From Prevotella sp. (GTDB lineage: Bacteria > Bacteroidota > Bacteroidia > Bacteroidales > Bacteroidaceae), in NCBI GenBank assembly GCA_017428805.1, contig JAFRQC010000079.1, positions 1 to 26,199 on the forward strand: DNA of 26,199 nt. Direction: 5' to 3'. The translations under genes were made by a program, and so were the position numbers. Positions within the stretch are counted from its first letter, which is position 1. Every line of letters starts with the position of its first letter. Of this stretch, positions 6,758-15,020 are shown piece after piece. The notes under the pieces were generated by a model. The model saw nothing but the letters and a program-made list of their open reading frames with translations, was not told the origin of the DNA and did not search any database.

Positions 6758-7042
6758 TTAATGTTTTTTCTTGGATTTCTTGGAGGTCTTACAAAAGAGA
6801 CTTCCGTAGTTCTTCATCAGCTTTCTGATCAACAGGAAAGCATCGATGGCTGTGATGCTGTTGGCGATAAGGCCAGAGATGTATTCTCCCTTTGAGCTTC
6901 CTTCACGTTTGACGAAAGTCTGGTTCCACAAAGCGCTGAACTTCGTGTTGTCCTGCTGGATCTCAGAGGCAAGTTCTTCCTTACGGAGTCTGATCTCTTC
7001 AAGCGTGTGATAATGACGCGTCGGCTTTTTTACTGGAAGCAT
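6758..7042 (-). CDS. Conserved hypothetical protein, third gene of YtxH operon
   Basis: A 94-residue basic protein with no signal peptide. It has a charged helical N-terminal half (YHTLEEIRLRKEELASEIQQD), a moderately hydrophobic stretch GLIANSITAIDAFLLIRKLM near residues 57-76, and a Lys-rich tail. I do not recognise a named domain. It follows the holin-X-like gene by 20 bp. The same order (YtxH, holin-X-like, small unknown) is familiar from Bacteroidales, so a joint role at the membrane is plausible. The hydrophobic stretch may be an amphipathic helix rather than a full membrane span. Confidence 0.7.
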   Translation of the reverse strand: MLPVKKPTRHYHTLEEIRLRKEELASEIQQDNTKFSALWNQTFVKREGSSKGEYISGLIANSITAIDAFLLIRKLMKNYGSLFCKTSKKSKKKH

Positions 7043-7062
7043 AGAAAGTTAAGAGTTAAGAA

Positions 7063-7413
7063 TTAGGAGTTCATAAACAGACTGGCGAGGAACTTCACCA
7101 AAGGTTTCTCAATCCAGTTCTTACGGAAGATGATAAACAGGAAGAATAATATAAGATGTACGCCTGAGACGATCAGGAAAGCCTTCGCCATACCTATCCA
7201 CGATGCCAGCCAGCAGGCGACGGCAAAGGAGAAGTACATCAGTACGGCGATGATGAACATGAAAAAGAGGATAGTTAAGGCGGTGGCCGTCAGAAGACGC
7301 ACCACCTTGTCTATCAGGTCAAGCTTGACATACTCCGACTGAAGCCCGAGATAGTGTTTCAACACCTCTATCAGCTGGGCAATCGTCTCAACATTCTTGT
7401 CGCTGGAGAGCAT
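7063..7413 (-). CDS. Phage-holin-family (holin-X-like) membrane protein
   Basis: The protein has 116 residues. An N-terminal amphipathic part (NVETIAQLIEVLKHYLGLQSEYVKL) is followed by two hydrophobic hairpins, about residues 41-70 and 76-96, and a short basic C-terminal tail ending KFLASLFMNS. This matches the small 'phage holin family / Actinobacterial holin-X' proteins found in chromosomal operons of Bacteroidetes. Despite the name there is no lysis cassette here; an envelope-stress role alongside YtxH is more likely. Its ATG lies one base after the YtxH stop, so translation is probably coupled. Confidence 0.8.
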   Translation of the reverse strand: MLSSDKNVETIAQLIEVLKHYLGLQSEYVKLDLIDKVVRLLTATALTILFFMFIIAVLMYFSFAVACWLASWIGMAKAFLIVSGVHLILFFLFIIFRKNWIEKPLVKFLASLFMNS

Positions 7414-7414
7414 G

Positions 7415-7627
7415 TTATTCTTCCTCAGTCACGTCCTGAATGTCATCGACGAGGTCGACCACTTCCTTGCGGCTCAGTTTGATGTTGTGCTTCTTCAGGA
7501 AAGCTTCCACAGCATCAGTGATCTTAATACGGGTGTCCTGTCCTTTCTCAGGGGCCATGAGAATGCCCAGAGCTGCGCCGGCGATGGCACCGCCGAGAAA
7601 TGCGCTAAGATAACCTAAACTTTTCAT
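7415..7627 (-). CDS. YtxH-domain small protein
   Basis: A 70-residue protein. A glycine/alanine-rich hydrophobic helix at residues 6-25 (LSAFLGGAIAGAALGILMAP) is followed by EKGQDTRIKI and an acidic tail ending DIQDVTEEE. The GxxxGAxxGxLxAPxKGxxTR pattern defines YtxH proteins, inner-membrane-anchored stress-linked proteins of unknown mechanism. It is the first gene of a three-gene minus-strand operon with its own promoter at 7669-7676. Confidence 0.85.
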   Translation of the reverse strand: MKSLGYLSAFLGGAIAGAALGILMAPEKGQDTRIKITDAVEAFLKKHNIKLSRKEVVDLVDDIQDVTEEE

Positions 7628-7668
7628 ACGCTTAATTGTTTTGTTAGTGAATCAATTGTTTGTCTGTG

Positions 7669-7676
7669 CAAATATA
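7669..7676 (-). promoter_or_regulatory. -7 box of the YtxH operon promoter
   Basis: TATATTTG followed by CA on the minus strand, 41 bp before the ATG at 7627, fits TAnnTTTG. TTTTTTG about 21 bp upstream may act as -33. Confidence 0.65.
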
Positions 7677-7845
7677 CAAAATTTTTCCGTAGTAGCGCAA
7701 AAAAGTAGCATTTTTTTTGCAAAAATGTGGTGTTTTCTTCGATTTAACAAACTTTATGTGCCTTTTTTATCCGCATTTGCGCGATATTTTGTAATTTCGC
7801 AGCAAATTTGATAATTAATTAATTCTAAACAAACAAATAACAAAA

Positions 7846-8340
7846 ATGAAGAAGTACACACTTATCTGCATCGGTTTATGTGCAGCAATGGCTTTTACAA
7901 GCTGTAAATCTAGTGAGAGTGCCTATAAGAAGGCTTACGAGAAGGCAAAGCAGTATGACACCCAGACCGCCCAGCAGGAAGCAGCTCAAGCACAGGAGGC
8001 CGTCGTGGCTCCCGTGGAGGCAAAGCCCGCTGACCAGGCACGTGTTGTTGACAACCTCGACAACATCTCTGTCCGTCAGGAGAGCGTTCAGCTGATTCAT
8101 GGCAATGGCCTGAATGCATTCAGCGTGGTGGTTGGTTCGTTCGGTCTGCTCTCAAATGCTGAGAGTCTCTATCAGCGTCTGAAGGATGCCGGCTATGATG
8201 CACAGGTTGTGAAGAACGAGGACAAGAATATGTATCGTGTTGTTGCCTCTTCCTTCGCTGAGAAGGCTTCTGCTGTCAGCAGCCGTGACCAGCTCCGCAA
8301 CACCTATCCCGATGCATGGCTCCTCTATAACGCCCGTTAA
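7846..8340 (+). CDS. SPOR-domain lipoprotein
   Basis: The 164-residue protein has a lipoprotein signal peptide (MKKYTLICIGLCAAMAFTSC, Cys20), a low-complexity Ala/Gln/Glu linker (about 25-70), and a C-terminal SPOR domain from about residue 91: FSVVVGSFGLLSNAESLYQRL, then a YRVVASSF strand. SPOR domains bind glycan strands lacking stem peptides, mostly at the division septum. The leader is A-rich (AAACAAATAACAAAA). It is 11 bp upstream of ruvX and is probably cotranscribed with ruvX and def. Confidence 0.9.
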   Translation: MKKYTLICIGLCAAMAFTSCKSSESAYKKAYEKAKQYDTQTAQQEAAQAQEAVVAPVEAKPADQARVVDNLDNISVRQESVQLIHGNGLNAFSVVVGSFGLLSNAESLYQRLKDAGYDAQVVKNEDKNMYRVVASSFAEKASAVSSRDQLRNTYPDAWLLYNAR

Positions 8341-8351
8341 GCAGCGTTGCA

Positions 8352-8765
8352 GTGAGGATATTGTCCATCGATTACGGTAAGAAACGTACCGGTTTAGCAG
8401 TCACCGACCCTCTTCAGCTCATAGCAGGAGGGTTGGCGACTGTTTCAACATCTGAGCTATTTGATTGGTTGCAGGCCTATAAGGCCAAGGAGCCATTGGA
8501 GCGGATAATCATCGGTGAGCCCCGTCAGCCTAACGGCCAGCCGAGTGAGAATCTGCAGCGTGTGCAGCAGTTTGTGGCCCGATGGCGCAAGGCTGTGCCT
8601 GATGTGCCCATTGAGTACTGCGACGAGCGTTTCACCTCTGTGCTGGCTCATCAGGCTATGCTCGACGGAGGCCTCAAGAAGAAAGCCCGTCAGGACAAGG
8701 CTCTTGTAGATGAGATCTCCGCTACCATCATCCTTGAGGACTATCTCCGCTCCAGAAAATTGTAA
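8352..8765 (+). CDS. ruvX: Putative Holliday junction resolvase / pre-16S rRNA nuclease
   Basis: A 137-residue RNase H-fold protein of the YqgF/RuvX family. It begins MRILSIDYGKKRTGLAVTDP with catalytic Asp7, then IIIGEPRQPNGQPSE, the DERFTS motif, and the C-terminal acidic motif VDEISATIILEDYL. Family members process the 5' end of 16S rRNA in E. coli and have been proposed as junction resolvases. Length is normal. The start is GTG at 8352, which gives the family N-terminus exactly; it lies 11 bp after the SPOR gene stop. The alternative symbol is yqgF. Confidence 0.93.
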   Translation: MRILSIDYGKKRTGLAVTDPLQLIAGGLATVSTSELFDWLQAYKAKEPLERIIIGEPRQPNGQPSENLQRVQQFVARWRKAVPDVPIEYCDERFTSVLAHQAMLDGGLKKKARQDKALVDEISATIILEDYLRSRKL

Positions 8766-8787
8766 ATCGTAAATCTGTAAATCGTAA

Positions 8788-9348
8788 ATGATCCTACCTA
8801 TTTATATATATGGTCAGCCTGTGCTGCGAAAGGTGGCTGATGACATTTCCGCCGACTATCCGCAGCTGAAAGAACTGATAGCCGACATGTGGGAAACGTT
8901 GGCAGAGTCTGAGGGCATCGGTCTTGCAGCTCCGCAGATAGGCAAGGCCATCCGTCTGTCTGTCATCGACCTGGATGTGATTTCCGACGACCTGCCTGAA
9001 TATAAAGGTTTCCGACAGGTGTTCATCAATCCCCATATCATCGATTATGATGAGACGAAGACCGACACCTCAGAAGAAGGTTGCCTGTCGCTTCCTGCCA
9101 TCCATGAGAAGGTGGAGCGTCCATCACGTATCCATGTGGAATGGGACGATGAGGACTTCAATCATCACGACAAATGGATTGAGGGATACCTCGCCCGTGT
9201 GATGCAACATGAGTTCGACCATCTGGACGGAAAGATGTTTGTCGACCATATCTCTCCACTCCGTAAGCAACTCATCAAGAGTAAGTTACGTGCCTTGATT
9301 CAAGGGCGTTACCGCTGTGCTTACAAGACAAAACCCGTGAAAAGGTAA
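8788..9348 (+). CDS. def: Peptide deformylase
   Basis: It removes the formyl group from the N-terminal methionine of nascent proteins. All three metal-site motifs are present in its 186 residues: [10 protein letters not shown] (43-52), EGCLS (97-101, Cys99 ligand) and HEFDH (141-145, two His ligands and catalytic Glu). The N-terminal [13 protein letters not shown] is typical of the type common in Bacteroidetes. The gap after ruvX (8766-8787) is made of GTAAATC-like units. The last codons (VKR-stop) fall in the AAAAGGTAAAAAGG repeat that precedes the TPR gene. Confidence 0.96.
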   Translation: MILPIYIYGQPVLRKVADDISADYPQLKELIADMWETLAESEGIGLAAPQIGKAIRLSVIDLDVISDDLPEYKGFRQVFINPHIIDYDETKTDTSEEGCLSLPAIHEKVERPSRIHVEWDDEDFNHHDKWIEGYLARVMQHEFDHLDGKMFVDHISPLRKQLIKSKLRALIQGRYRCAYKTKPVKR

Positions 9349-9462
9349 AAAGGAAAAAAAGTAAAAAGGTAAAACATGCTTCACATGAATAATACCTTGG
9401 GTATAAAAGGTAAGAGGTTTGGCTGCTTCTTACTTTTTTACCTTTTTACCTTTTTACCTTTA
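9340..9462. repeat. Inverted (GGTAAAA)n arrays around the TPR gene start
   Basis: The left array (9340-9374) is made of GGTAAAA/AAGTAAAA units. The right array (9431-9462) is the reverse form, TTTTTACC units, and lies inside the signal-peptide codons. A 13-bp exact pairing exists between 9361-9373 and 9437-9449. The start codon (9376) is in the loop. Confidence 0.75.
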
Positions 9463-11367
9463 AAGGCCCAGTTCAACACCGATCGTCTGGTGATGATCGG
9501 ACGTTCAGCCCTCTACTATGAGGACTACGTGCTCTCTATCCAGTATTTCAATCAGGCCATCAGTCAGAAACCCTGGCTCTATGAACCTTGGTTCTTCCGT
9601 GGGGTGGCGAAGTATTATTTGGATGACTACCGTGGGGCAGAGTCCGACTGTTCTGAAGCCATCGAGCGCAATCCCTATGTGACCAGTGCCTATGAGGTCA
9701 GAGCCCTCTGCCGCATCAATCAGAAGAAGTACTCTGAGGCTGTCAGCGACTACAACCGTGCCCTGCGCTATGACCCTGAGAATCAGATATATTGGTACAA
9801 CCGTATCCTCTGTCTGATTCAGGATAAGGATTACGACCATGCGATGGCACAGATAGATACGATGATCACTCGTTGGTCACGTTATGCCAGAGCCTATGCC
9901 GTACAGGGTGAGGTCTATATGCTGCAGAAGGATACCACCAACGCCATCAAGTCGCTCGACAAGAGTCTGGAGATTGATCCCTACGATGGAGGCATTTGGT
10001 CTGAAAGGGCTATCATCAGTCTCAGCCAGAAGAACTGGAAAGAAGGCGAGGAATTCCTGTCTCAGGCTATCCGTCTGCTTCCCCGTCATTCCGGCAACTA
10101 TATCAATCGTGCGATGGCCCGTTACAATCAGAACAATCTGCGTGGGGCAATGTCAGACTATGATACAGCCCTCGACATAGATCCCAACAATTTCCTTGGA
10201 CACTACAACCGTGGTCTGCTCCGTGCTCAGGTGGGAGACGACAACAGAGGTATTGAGGACTTCGACTTTGTGCTGAAGCTGGAACCCAACAACCTGATGG
10301 CTCTCTTCAATCGTGCTTTACTGTTGGAGCAGACTGGTAATCTGCGGGCTGCCATCCGCGACTATTCAAAGGTCATCGAGGACTTCCCCAACTTCTGGTT
10401 TGGCTTGGAGCACAGAGCGTCTTGTTACCGTCGTCTGGGCAACACCAAACAGGCTGAACTTGATGAGTTCCGTATCCTGAAAGCCCAGATGGACAAGCGT
10501 TATGGCAAGCAGCCGCGCCTCTCTCAGAAGCAGATGCGCCGTCGCAGCGATGAGGATTTGGAGAAATACAATCAGCTGGTCATTGCCGACGAAGAGGAAG
10601 TGGAGCACGAGTATAAGAGTGCCTATCGTGGTCGTGTGCAGAACCGCAAGGCTGAGTTGGCTTTCCTGCCGATGTATGGTCTGACCTTCACTCGTCCGCA
10701 GGATGAGGTGAAGACTGAGATGCCATACGAAGAGACTGTCGATGCCTATAATGCCAAATCCCGTTCCCGTCGTGTCTATGTCTCCTGTGACCAGACCAAG
10801 CTTGATGAGGACCGTATGAAGCAGACTTTCGTCTATATTGACTCTCTCAGCACTGCCATCGATGCCAGCAAGAACACGCGTGACGTCAAACCCTTGCTCC
10901 TGATGCGTGCCATCGCCTACAGCACCATCCAGAACTTTGACAATGCCATCGACGACCTGAGCATCTGTCTGCAGATCGACTCCACCTTGACATTGGCACT
11001 CTGGCAGCGTGCCGTCTGTCAGGCGAAGATCAATGAATTCAATGCCTCTCAGGGAACGAACATTGACCTTCAGTCTGCCAACGTGCTTGGTGATCTCTCG
11101 ACAGCCATCCAGAAGTCGCCCAACAATACCTATTTATATTATAATAGAGGTAACCTCCATGCCCAGCGCCAGGACTATCAGCGCGCCGTCGAAGACTATA
11201 CCAAGGCCATCTCCCTTGAAGAGCGTCTGGCAGAGGCTTACTTCAACCGTGGGCTCGCTCTCATCTATATGAAGCGTGAGGCAGAAGGCATCGCCGACCT
11301 CAGCAAGGCTGGTGAGTTAGGGCTCTATCAGGCCTACAGTATCATCAAACAAAAGACCGGAAAATGA
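9376..11367 (+). CDS. Secreted/periplasmic tetratricopeptide-repeat protein
   Basis: A 663-residue protein. An N-terminal signal peptide has the hydrophobic core CFLLFYLFTFLPLKAQ at about residues 17-32. A TPR array follows from about 35 to 365, with units such as AISQKPWLYEPWFFRGVAKYY, LEIDPYDGGIWSERA and LKLEPNNLMALFNRALLLE. A charged linker (about 370-490, with KQMRRRSDEDLEKY) separates it from a second TPR block (about 500-655, e.g. NNTYLYYNRGNLHAQRQDY). TPR arrays are protein-binding scaffolds; the partner is unknown. The ATG at 9376 is used; a second ATG three codons on (9385) would also keep the signal peptide. The hydrophobic core is encoded by a TTTTTACC repeat. Confidence 0.87.
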   Translation: MLHMNNTLGIKGKRFGCFLLFYLFTFLPLKAQFNTDRLVMIGRSALYYEDYVLSIQYFNQAISQKPWLYEPWFFRGVAKYYLDDYRGAESDCSEAIERNPYVTSAYEVRALCRINQKKYSEAVSDYNRALRYDPENQIYWYNRILCLIQDKDYDHAMAQIDTMITRWSRYARAYAVQGEVYMLQKDTTNAIKSLDKSLEIDPYDGGIWSERAIISLSQKNWKEGEEFLSQAIRLLPRHSGNYINRAMARYNQNNLRGAMSDYDTALDIDPNNFLGHYNRGLLRAQVGDDNRGIEDFDFVLKLEPNNLMALFNRALLLEQTGNLRAAIRDYSKVIEDFPNFWFGLEHRASCYRRLGNTKQAELDEFRILKAQMDKRYGKQPRLSQKQMRRRSDEDLEKYNQLVIADEEEVEHEYKSAYRGRVQNRKAELAFLPMYGLTFTRPQDEVKTEMPYEETVDAYNAKSRSRRVYVSCDQTKLDEDRMKQTFVYIDSLSTAIDASKNTRDVKPLLLMRAIAYSTIQNFDNAIDDLSICLQIDSTLTLALWQRAVCQAKINEFNASQGTNIDLQSANVLGDLSTAIQKSPNNTYLYYNRGNLHAQRQDYQRAVEDYTKAISLEERLAEAYFNRGLALIYMKREAEGIADLSKAGELGLYQAYSIIKQKTGK

Positions 11368-11382
11368 AGATTTTTTGTTTCT

Positions 11383-11416
11383 TTTGTTCTTTTGTCTAAA
11401 AAAATAAGTAACTTTG
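11383..11416 (+). promoter_or_regulatory. thrS promoter
   Basis: TTTG (11383-11386) and TAACTTTG (11409-11416) are 22 bp apart; the -7 box is 34 bp before the thrS ATG. The -7 match is good, while the -33 spacing is slightly long. Confidence 0.6.
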
Positions 11417-11450
11417 CACGCAATTTCAAATTCAAACATATATTGTAGAT

Positions 11451-13394
11451 ATGATTAACATTACTTTTCCAGACGGATCTGTTCGCTCGTATGAGCAGGG
11501 CGTGACTGGCTATCAGATTGCAGAGAGCATCTCTCCGGCTCTCGCACGCAGCGTTCTCTGCTGTGGAGTAAACGGTGAGACAGTAGAGCTGAACCGTCCT
11601 ATCAATGAGGATGCTACCATCGCGCTCTACAAGTGGGACGACGAGCAGGGTAAGCATACCTTCTGGCACACCTCAGCACACCTCTTGGCAGAGGCACTCA
11701 AGGAGTTGTATCCTGGCATCCAGTTCGGTTTTGGACCTGCCGTCGAGAATGGTTTCTTCTATGATGTGCTGCTGAAAGACGGTGAGAGCATCAAGGAGAG
11801 CGACTTCCCCAAGATTGAAGAGAAAATGAAGGAACTGGCTTCCAAGAAAGAGCCCGTCGTTCGTCGTGAGGTGCCCAAGGCCGAAGCTCTGAAGGAGTTT
11901 GCTGCCGACGGTCAGACTTACAAGTGCGAACACATCGAGCAGGATCTTGAAGACGGTTCCATCACTACTTATACGCAGGGTCGTTTCACTGACCTCTGCC
12001 GTGGTCCGCACCTCGTGGACACTGGTGAGATCAAGGCCATCAAACTGACCTCCGTTGCTGGTGCTTTCTGGCGTGGCGATGCCACCCGTGAGCAGATGCA
12101 GCGTCTCTACGGTATCACCTTCCCCAAGAAAAAGATGCTCGACGAGTATCTGGTGATGCTTGAAGAGGCCAAGAAGCGCGACCACCGTAAGATCGGCAAG
12201 GAGATGGAGCTGTTCATGTTCTCAGAAAAGGTTGGTAAGGGACTTCCTATCTGGCTGCCGAAGGGCACCGATCTCCGTCTGCGTCTGCAGGATCATCTGC
12301 GCAAGGTGCAGAAGCGCTATGGCTATCAGGAGGTTATCACCCCGCATATCGGTGGCAAGAGCCTCTATGTCACCTCAGGCCACTATGCTCACTATGGTCA
12401 GGATTCTTTCCGTCCCATCACCACACCTGAGGAGGGCGAGGAGTATATGCTGAAGCCTATGAACTGTCCTCACCACTGTGAGATTTTCGCCTGGAAACCC
12501 CGTTCATACAAGGATCTGCCCCTGCGCATCGCAGAGTTCGGTACGGTTTATCGTTATGAGCAGAGTGGTGAGCTGCACGGACTGACTCGTGTGCGCTCGT
12601 TCACTCAGGATGATGCCCACCTCTTCTGCCGTCCAGATCAGGTGAAGCAGGAGTTCCTCAATGTGATGGACATCATCGGCGTGGTGCTGACTGCCTTCGG
12701 CTTCAACTTTGAGGCACAGATCTCCCTGCGCGATCCGGATAACCACGAGAAGTATGTAGGTACCGACGAAGACTGGGCACTGGCTGAGAAGGCCATTGTC
12801 GAGGCTTGCGAGGAGAAGGGACTCAATGCCAAGGTGGAATACGGCGAGGCTGCCTTCTATGGTCCTAAGCTCGACTTTATGATTAAGGATGCCATCGGCC
12901 GTCGCTGGCAGCTGGGAACTATTCAGGTGGACTACAACCTGCCCAAGCGCTTCCAGCTGGAATATACCGACGAGGACAACACGAAGAAGACACCTGTGAT
13001 GATTCACCGTGCTCCCTTCGGTTCTCTTGAGCGTTTCACCGCCGTGCTCATCGAGCACACCAGCGGTCACTTCCCCCTCTGGCTCACACCGGAGCAGGTG
13101 GCCATCCTCCCGCTGTCGGAGAAATACAACGACTATGCCCAGGAGGTCTGCAAGAAGTTCGGCGAGGGTGGGGTACGTGCTACCATCGACCTGCGCAATG
13201 AGAAGCTGGGTCGTAAGATCCGTGATAATGAGTTGAAGCGCATCCCTTATATGGTCATCGTCGGCGAGAAAGAAGCCGCAGATGGTACTGTTGCTGTCCG
13301 TCCTCAGGGTGGCGGTGAACAGAGCGTCAAGACCATTCAGGAGTTCATCGATGAGTTGAATGCCAAAGTCGCTGAAATGACAAAGGATTTCTAA
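11451..13394 (+). CDS. thrS: Threonine--tRNA ligase
   Basis: The 647-residue enzyme charges tRNA-Thr. In order: an N-terminal TGS domain (1-62), an editing domain with HTSAH (73-77) and CRGPHL, a class II catalytic core with [11 protein letters not shown] and motif 2 [20 protein letters not shown], the motif 3 region with [11 protein letters not shown], and the C-terminal anticodon-binding domain ([15 protein letters not shown] onwards). The zinc-binding Cys of NCPHHC and the later His are present. Length is normal. It leads a translation cluster (infC, rpmI, rplT) in the usual order, with its own promoter and an inverted repeat before infC. Confidence 0.97.
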   Translation: MINITFPDGSVRSYEQGVTGYQIAESISPALARSVLCCGVNGETVELNRPINEDATIALYKWDDEQGKHTFWHTSAHLLAEALKELYPGIQFGFGPAVENGFFYDVLLKDGESIKESDFPKIEEKMKELASKKEPVVRREVPKAEALKEFAADGQTYKCEHIEQDLEDGSITTYTQGRFTDLCRGPHLVDTGEIKAIKLTSVAGAFWRGDATREQMQRLYGITFPKKKMLDEYLVMLEEAKKRDHRKIGKEMELFMFSEKVGKGLPIWLPKGTDLRLRLQDHLRKVQKRYGYQEVITPHIGGKSLYVTSGHYAHYGQDSFRPITTPEEGEEYMLKPMNCPHHCEIFAWKPRSYKDLPLRIAEFGTVYRYEQSGELHGLTRVRSFTQDDAHLFCRPDQVKQEFLNVMDIIGVVLTAFGFNFEAQISLRDPDNHEKYVGTDEDWALAEKAIVEACEEKGLNAKVEYGEAAFYGPKLDFMIKDAIGRRWQLGTIQVDYNLPKRFQLEYTDEDNTKKTPVMIHRAPFGSLERFTAVLIEHTSGHFPLWLTPEQVAILPLSEKYNDYAQEVCKKFGEGGVRATIDLRNEKLGRKIRDNELKRIPYMVIVGEKEAADGTVAVRPQGGGEQSVKTIQEFIDELNAKVAEMTKDF

Positions 13395-13523
13395 CTTTGA
13401 ACATTAAACTTTGAGCTTTGAACTTTGTGATTTGCTGATGTATTACAATTTGTAAACAGATATATTGTTAAATATGTATAAAAGTTATCATAAAGTTTAA
13501 AGTTCAAAGTTCAAAGTTCAAAG
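13395..13523. repeat. Long inverted repeat between thrS and infC
   Basis: The 36 nt at 13395-13430 match the reverse complement of 13488-13523 with five mismatches; both arms are built of CTTTGAA-type heptamers, and the right arm carries the TCATAAAG head. The ~57-nt loop is AT-rich. It may act as a weak terminator or attenuator, or be two repeats inserted in opposite orientation. Confidence 0.7.
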
Positions 13524-13531
13524 AAAAATTG

Positions 13532-13539
13532 TAATTTTG
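13532..13539 (+). promoter_or_regulatory. -7 box of the infC operon promoter
   Basis: TAATTTTG followed by CACCC lies 25 bp before the infC ATG and directly after the right arm of the heptamer repeat. No clear -33 box; the repeat occupies its place. Confidence 0.55.
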
Positions 13540-13564
13540 CACCCGATTTCTTAAAAAATAGTTG

Positions 13565-14272
13565 ATGAAGAATGACAATTTGAAGAATCAGTACCGTATC
13601 AACGAACAGATACGTGTACGTGAAGTCCGCATAGTGGGCGACGAGGGCAGCACAGTTGTTCCCACCCGCGATGCACTGAACATGGCCCGCGAGCAGGGTG
13701 TCGATCTCGTAGAGATCTCACCAAGCGCCAATCCGCCTGTTTGCCGTCTCATCGACTACTCAAAGTTCCTTTACCAGCAGAAGAAGCGCCAGAAGGAAAT
13801 GAAGGCCAAGCAAGTGAAGGTAGAGGTAAAGGAAATCAGGTTCGGTCCCCAGACCGATGAGCACGACTATCAGTTCAAGCTCAAGCATGCGAAGGAGTTC
13901 CTTGAGGAGGGCAACAAAGTACGTGCCTACGTCTTCTTCCGCGGACGTTCCATCCTGTTCAAGGAACAGGGCGAAGTGCTGCTCCTCCGTTTTGCCAATG
14001 ATCTGGAGGAAGTGGGAAAGGTAGAGTCAATGCCGTCACTCGAGGGCAAGAAGATGTTCCTCTATCTCGCTCCAAAGAAGGCCGGAACCAAGAAGCAGAG
14101 TCAGCAGGCCCGCGACCGTGAGGCTGCAGTGGCCGAAGCCCGCGAAGCCAAGAAAGCCCAGCAGGCTCCTCAGGCAGAGCCGGATACAGAGATGCCCGCC
14201 AACGGTGGTCTTCTCGCCAATGCTAAGATCTCTGCTGATGCTCTGAAGAAGCTTAAGGAAACTGAAGAGTAA
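13565..14272 (+). CDS. infC: Translation initiation factor IF-3
   Basis: IF3 binds the 30S subunit and proofreads start codons. The N-terminal domain (to about residue 80, with [19 protein letters not shown] and [20 protein letters not shown]) is joined by a Lys-rich linker helix to the C-terminal domain ([22 protein letters not shown] onwards). A tail of about 55 residues rich in Ala, Gln and Glu extends beyond the usual length of about 180, as in other Bacteroidetes IF3. The frame upstream of the ATG reads stop-TTG-ATG, so the start could be TTG at 13562 or ATG at 13565; I chose ATG. Discrimination against rare start codons by IF3 makes a TTG start of regulatory interest. Confidence 0.94.
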   Translation: MKNDNLKNQYRINEQIRVREVRIVGDEGSTVVPTRDALNMAREQGVDLVEISPSANPPVCRLIDYSKFLYQQKKRQKEMKAKQVKVEVKEIRFGPQTDEHDYQFKLKHAKEFLEEGNKVRAYVFFRGRSILFKEQGEVLLLRFANDLEEVGKVESMPSLEGKKMFLYLAPKKAGTKKQSQQARDREAAVAEAREAKKAQQAPQAEPDTEMPANGGLLANAKISADALKKLKETEE

Positions 14273-14308
14273 TCATAAAGCTCAAAGTTCAAAGCTCAAA
14301 GTTCAAAG
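14270..14308 (+). repeat. Head-plus-heptamer repeat after infC
   Basis: Identical over 39 bp to 5704-5742. Its first three bases are the TAA stop codon of infC. Confidence 0.85.
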
Positions 14309-14378
14309 AAAAAATAGGTGGCGCGCCCGGTATATGCGTAGCTGCCGATTATTAATAACAATTTAAAATTTAAAAACA

Positions 14379-14576
14379 ATGCCAAAAGTAAAGACAAATT
14401 CCGGTGCCAAGAAGAGATTCTCATTCACCGGTACAGGTAAGGTTAAGAGACGTCACGCTTACCACAGCCACATTCTCACGAAGAAGACCAAGAAGCAGAA
14501 GCGCAACTTGGTGGGAACAACCATCGTTGATGATTCCAACATGAAGCAGGTACGTGACCTGTTGTGTCTCCGTTAA
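14379..14576 (+). CDS. rpmI: 50S ribosomal protein L35
   Basis: A 65-residue basic protein, [20 protein letters not shown] at the start, then [24 protein letters not shown], the L35 signature. Length and the position between infC and rplT are standard. The leader is A-rich, ending AAAACA before ATG. It belongs to the infC operon, which in other bacteria is controlled by L20 binding to the mRNA; no L20-site structure was recognised here. Confidence 0.97.
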   Translation: MPKVKTNSGAKKRFSFTGTGKVKRRHAYHSHILTKKTKKQKRNLVGTTIVDDSNMKQVRDLLCLR

Positions 14577-14609
14577 TCCTATTGTCGAACATTTAAAAGT
14601 AGAAAAACT

Positions 14610-14954
14610 ATGCCAAGATCAGTAAATCACGTTGCATCAAGAGCAAAGCGTAAGAGAATTTTGAAGCTTACCCGCGGCTACTTCGGAGCCCGCAAGAATG
14701 TTTGGACAGTAGCAAAGAATACCTGGGAGAAAGGTCTGACCTATGCCTACCGTGATCGTCGCAACAAGAAGCGCAACTTCCGCAGCCTGTGGATCCAGCG
14801 TATTAATGCTGCCGCTCGCATGGAGGGCATGAGCTACAGTGTCCTGATGGGCAAGCTCGCCAAGGCCGGTATCGAGATCAACCGCAAGGTGCTCGCCGAC
14901 CTCGCCATGAACAATCCCGAAGCCTTCAAGGCCATCGTGGAAAAGGTGAAGTAA
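14610..14954 (+). CDS. rplT: 50S ribosomal protein L20
   Basis: A 114-residue protein with the L20 pattern: [19 protein letters not shown], then [35 protein letters not shown] and the C-terminal globular part with [21 protein letters not shown]20 is an early 23S rRNA assembly protein and often represses its own operon. It lies 33 bp after rpmI and is closed by a strong terminator. Confidence 0.97.
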   Translation: MPRSVNHVASRAKRKRILKLTRGYFGARKNVWTVAKNTWEKGLTYAYRDRRNKKRNFRSLWIQRINAAARMEGMSYSVLMGKLAKAGIEINRKVLADLAMNNPEAFKAIVEKVK

Positions 14955-14978
14955 ATCAGACTTTTCGTCGTGATAACC

Positions 14979-15010
14979 AAAGAGCCTCTCATTGCTGGGA
15001 GGCTCTTTTC
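14979..15010. terminator. Bidirectional terminator between rplT and the outer-membrane receptor
   Basis: AAAGAGCCTC (14979-14988) pairs perfectly with GAGGCTCTTT (14999-15008) around a 10-nt loop. T-rich sequence follows on the plus strand and the mirrored A-run gives a short T-run on the minus strand. It serves both convergent genes. Confidence 0.85.
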
Positions 15011-15020
15011 TGTTATATGC

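Noticed and set aside
7063..7413. Holin-like gene as part of a lysis cassette with the M15 peptidase
   Set aside because: The two are 14 kb apart in different operons, and the YtxH neighbour points to a chromosomal envelope operon.
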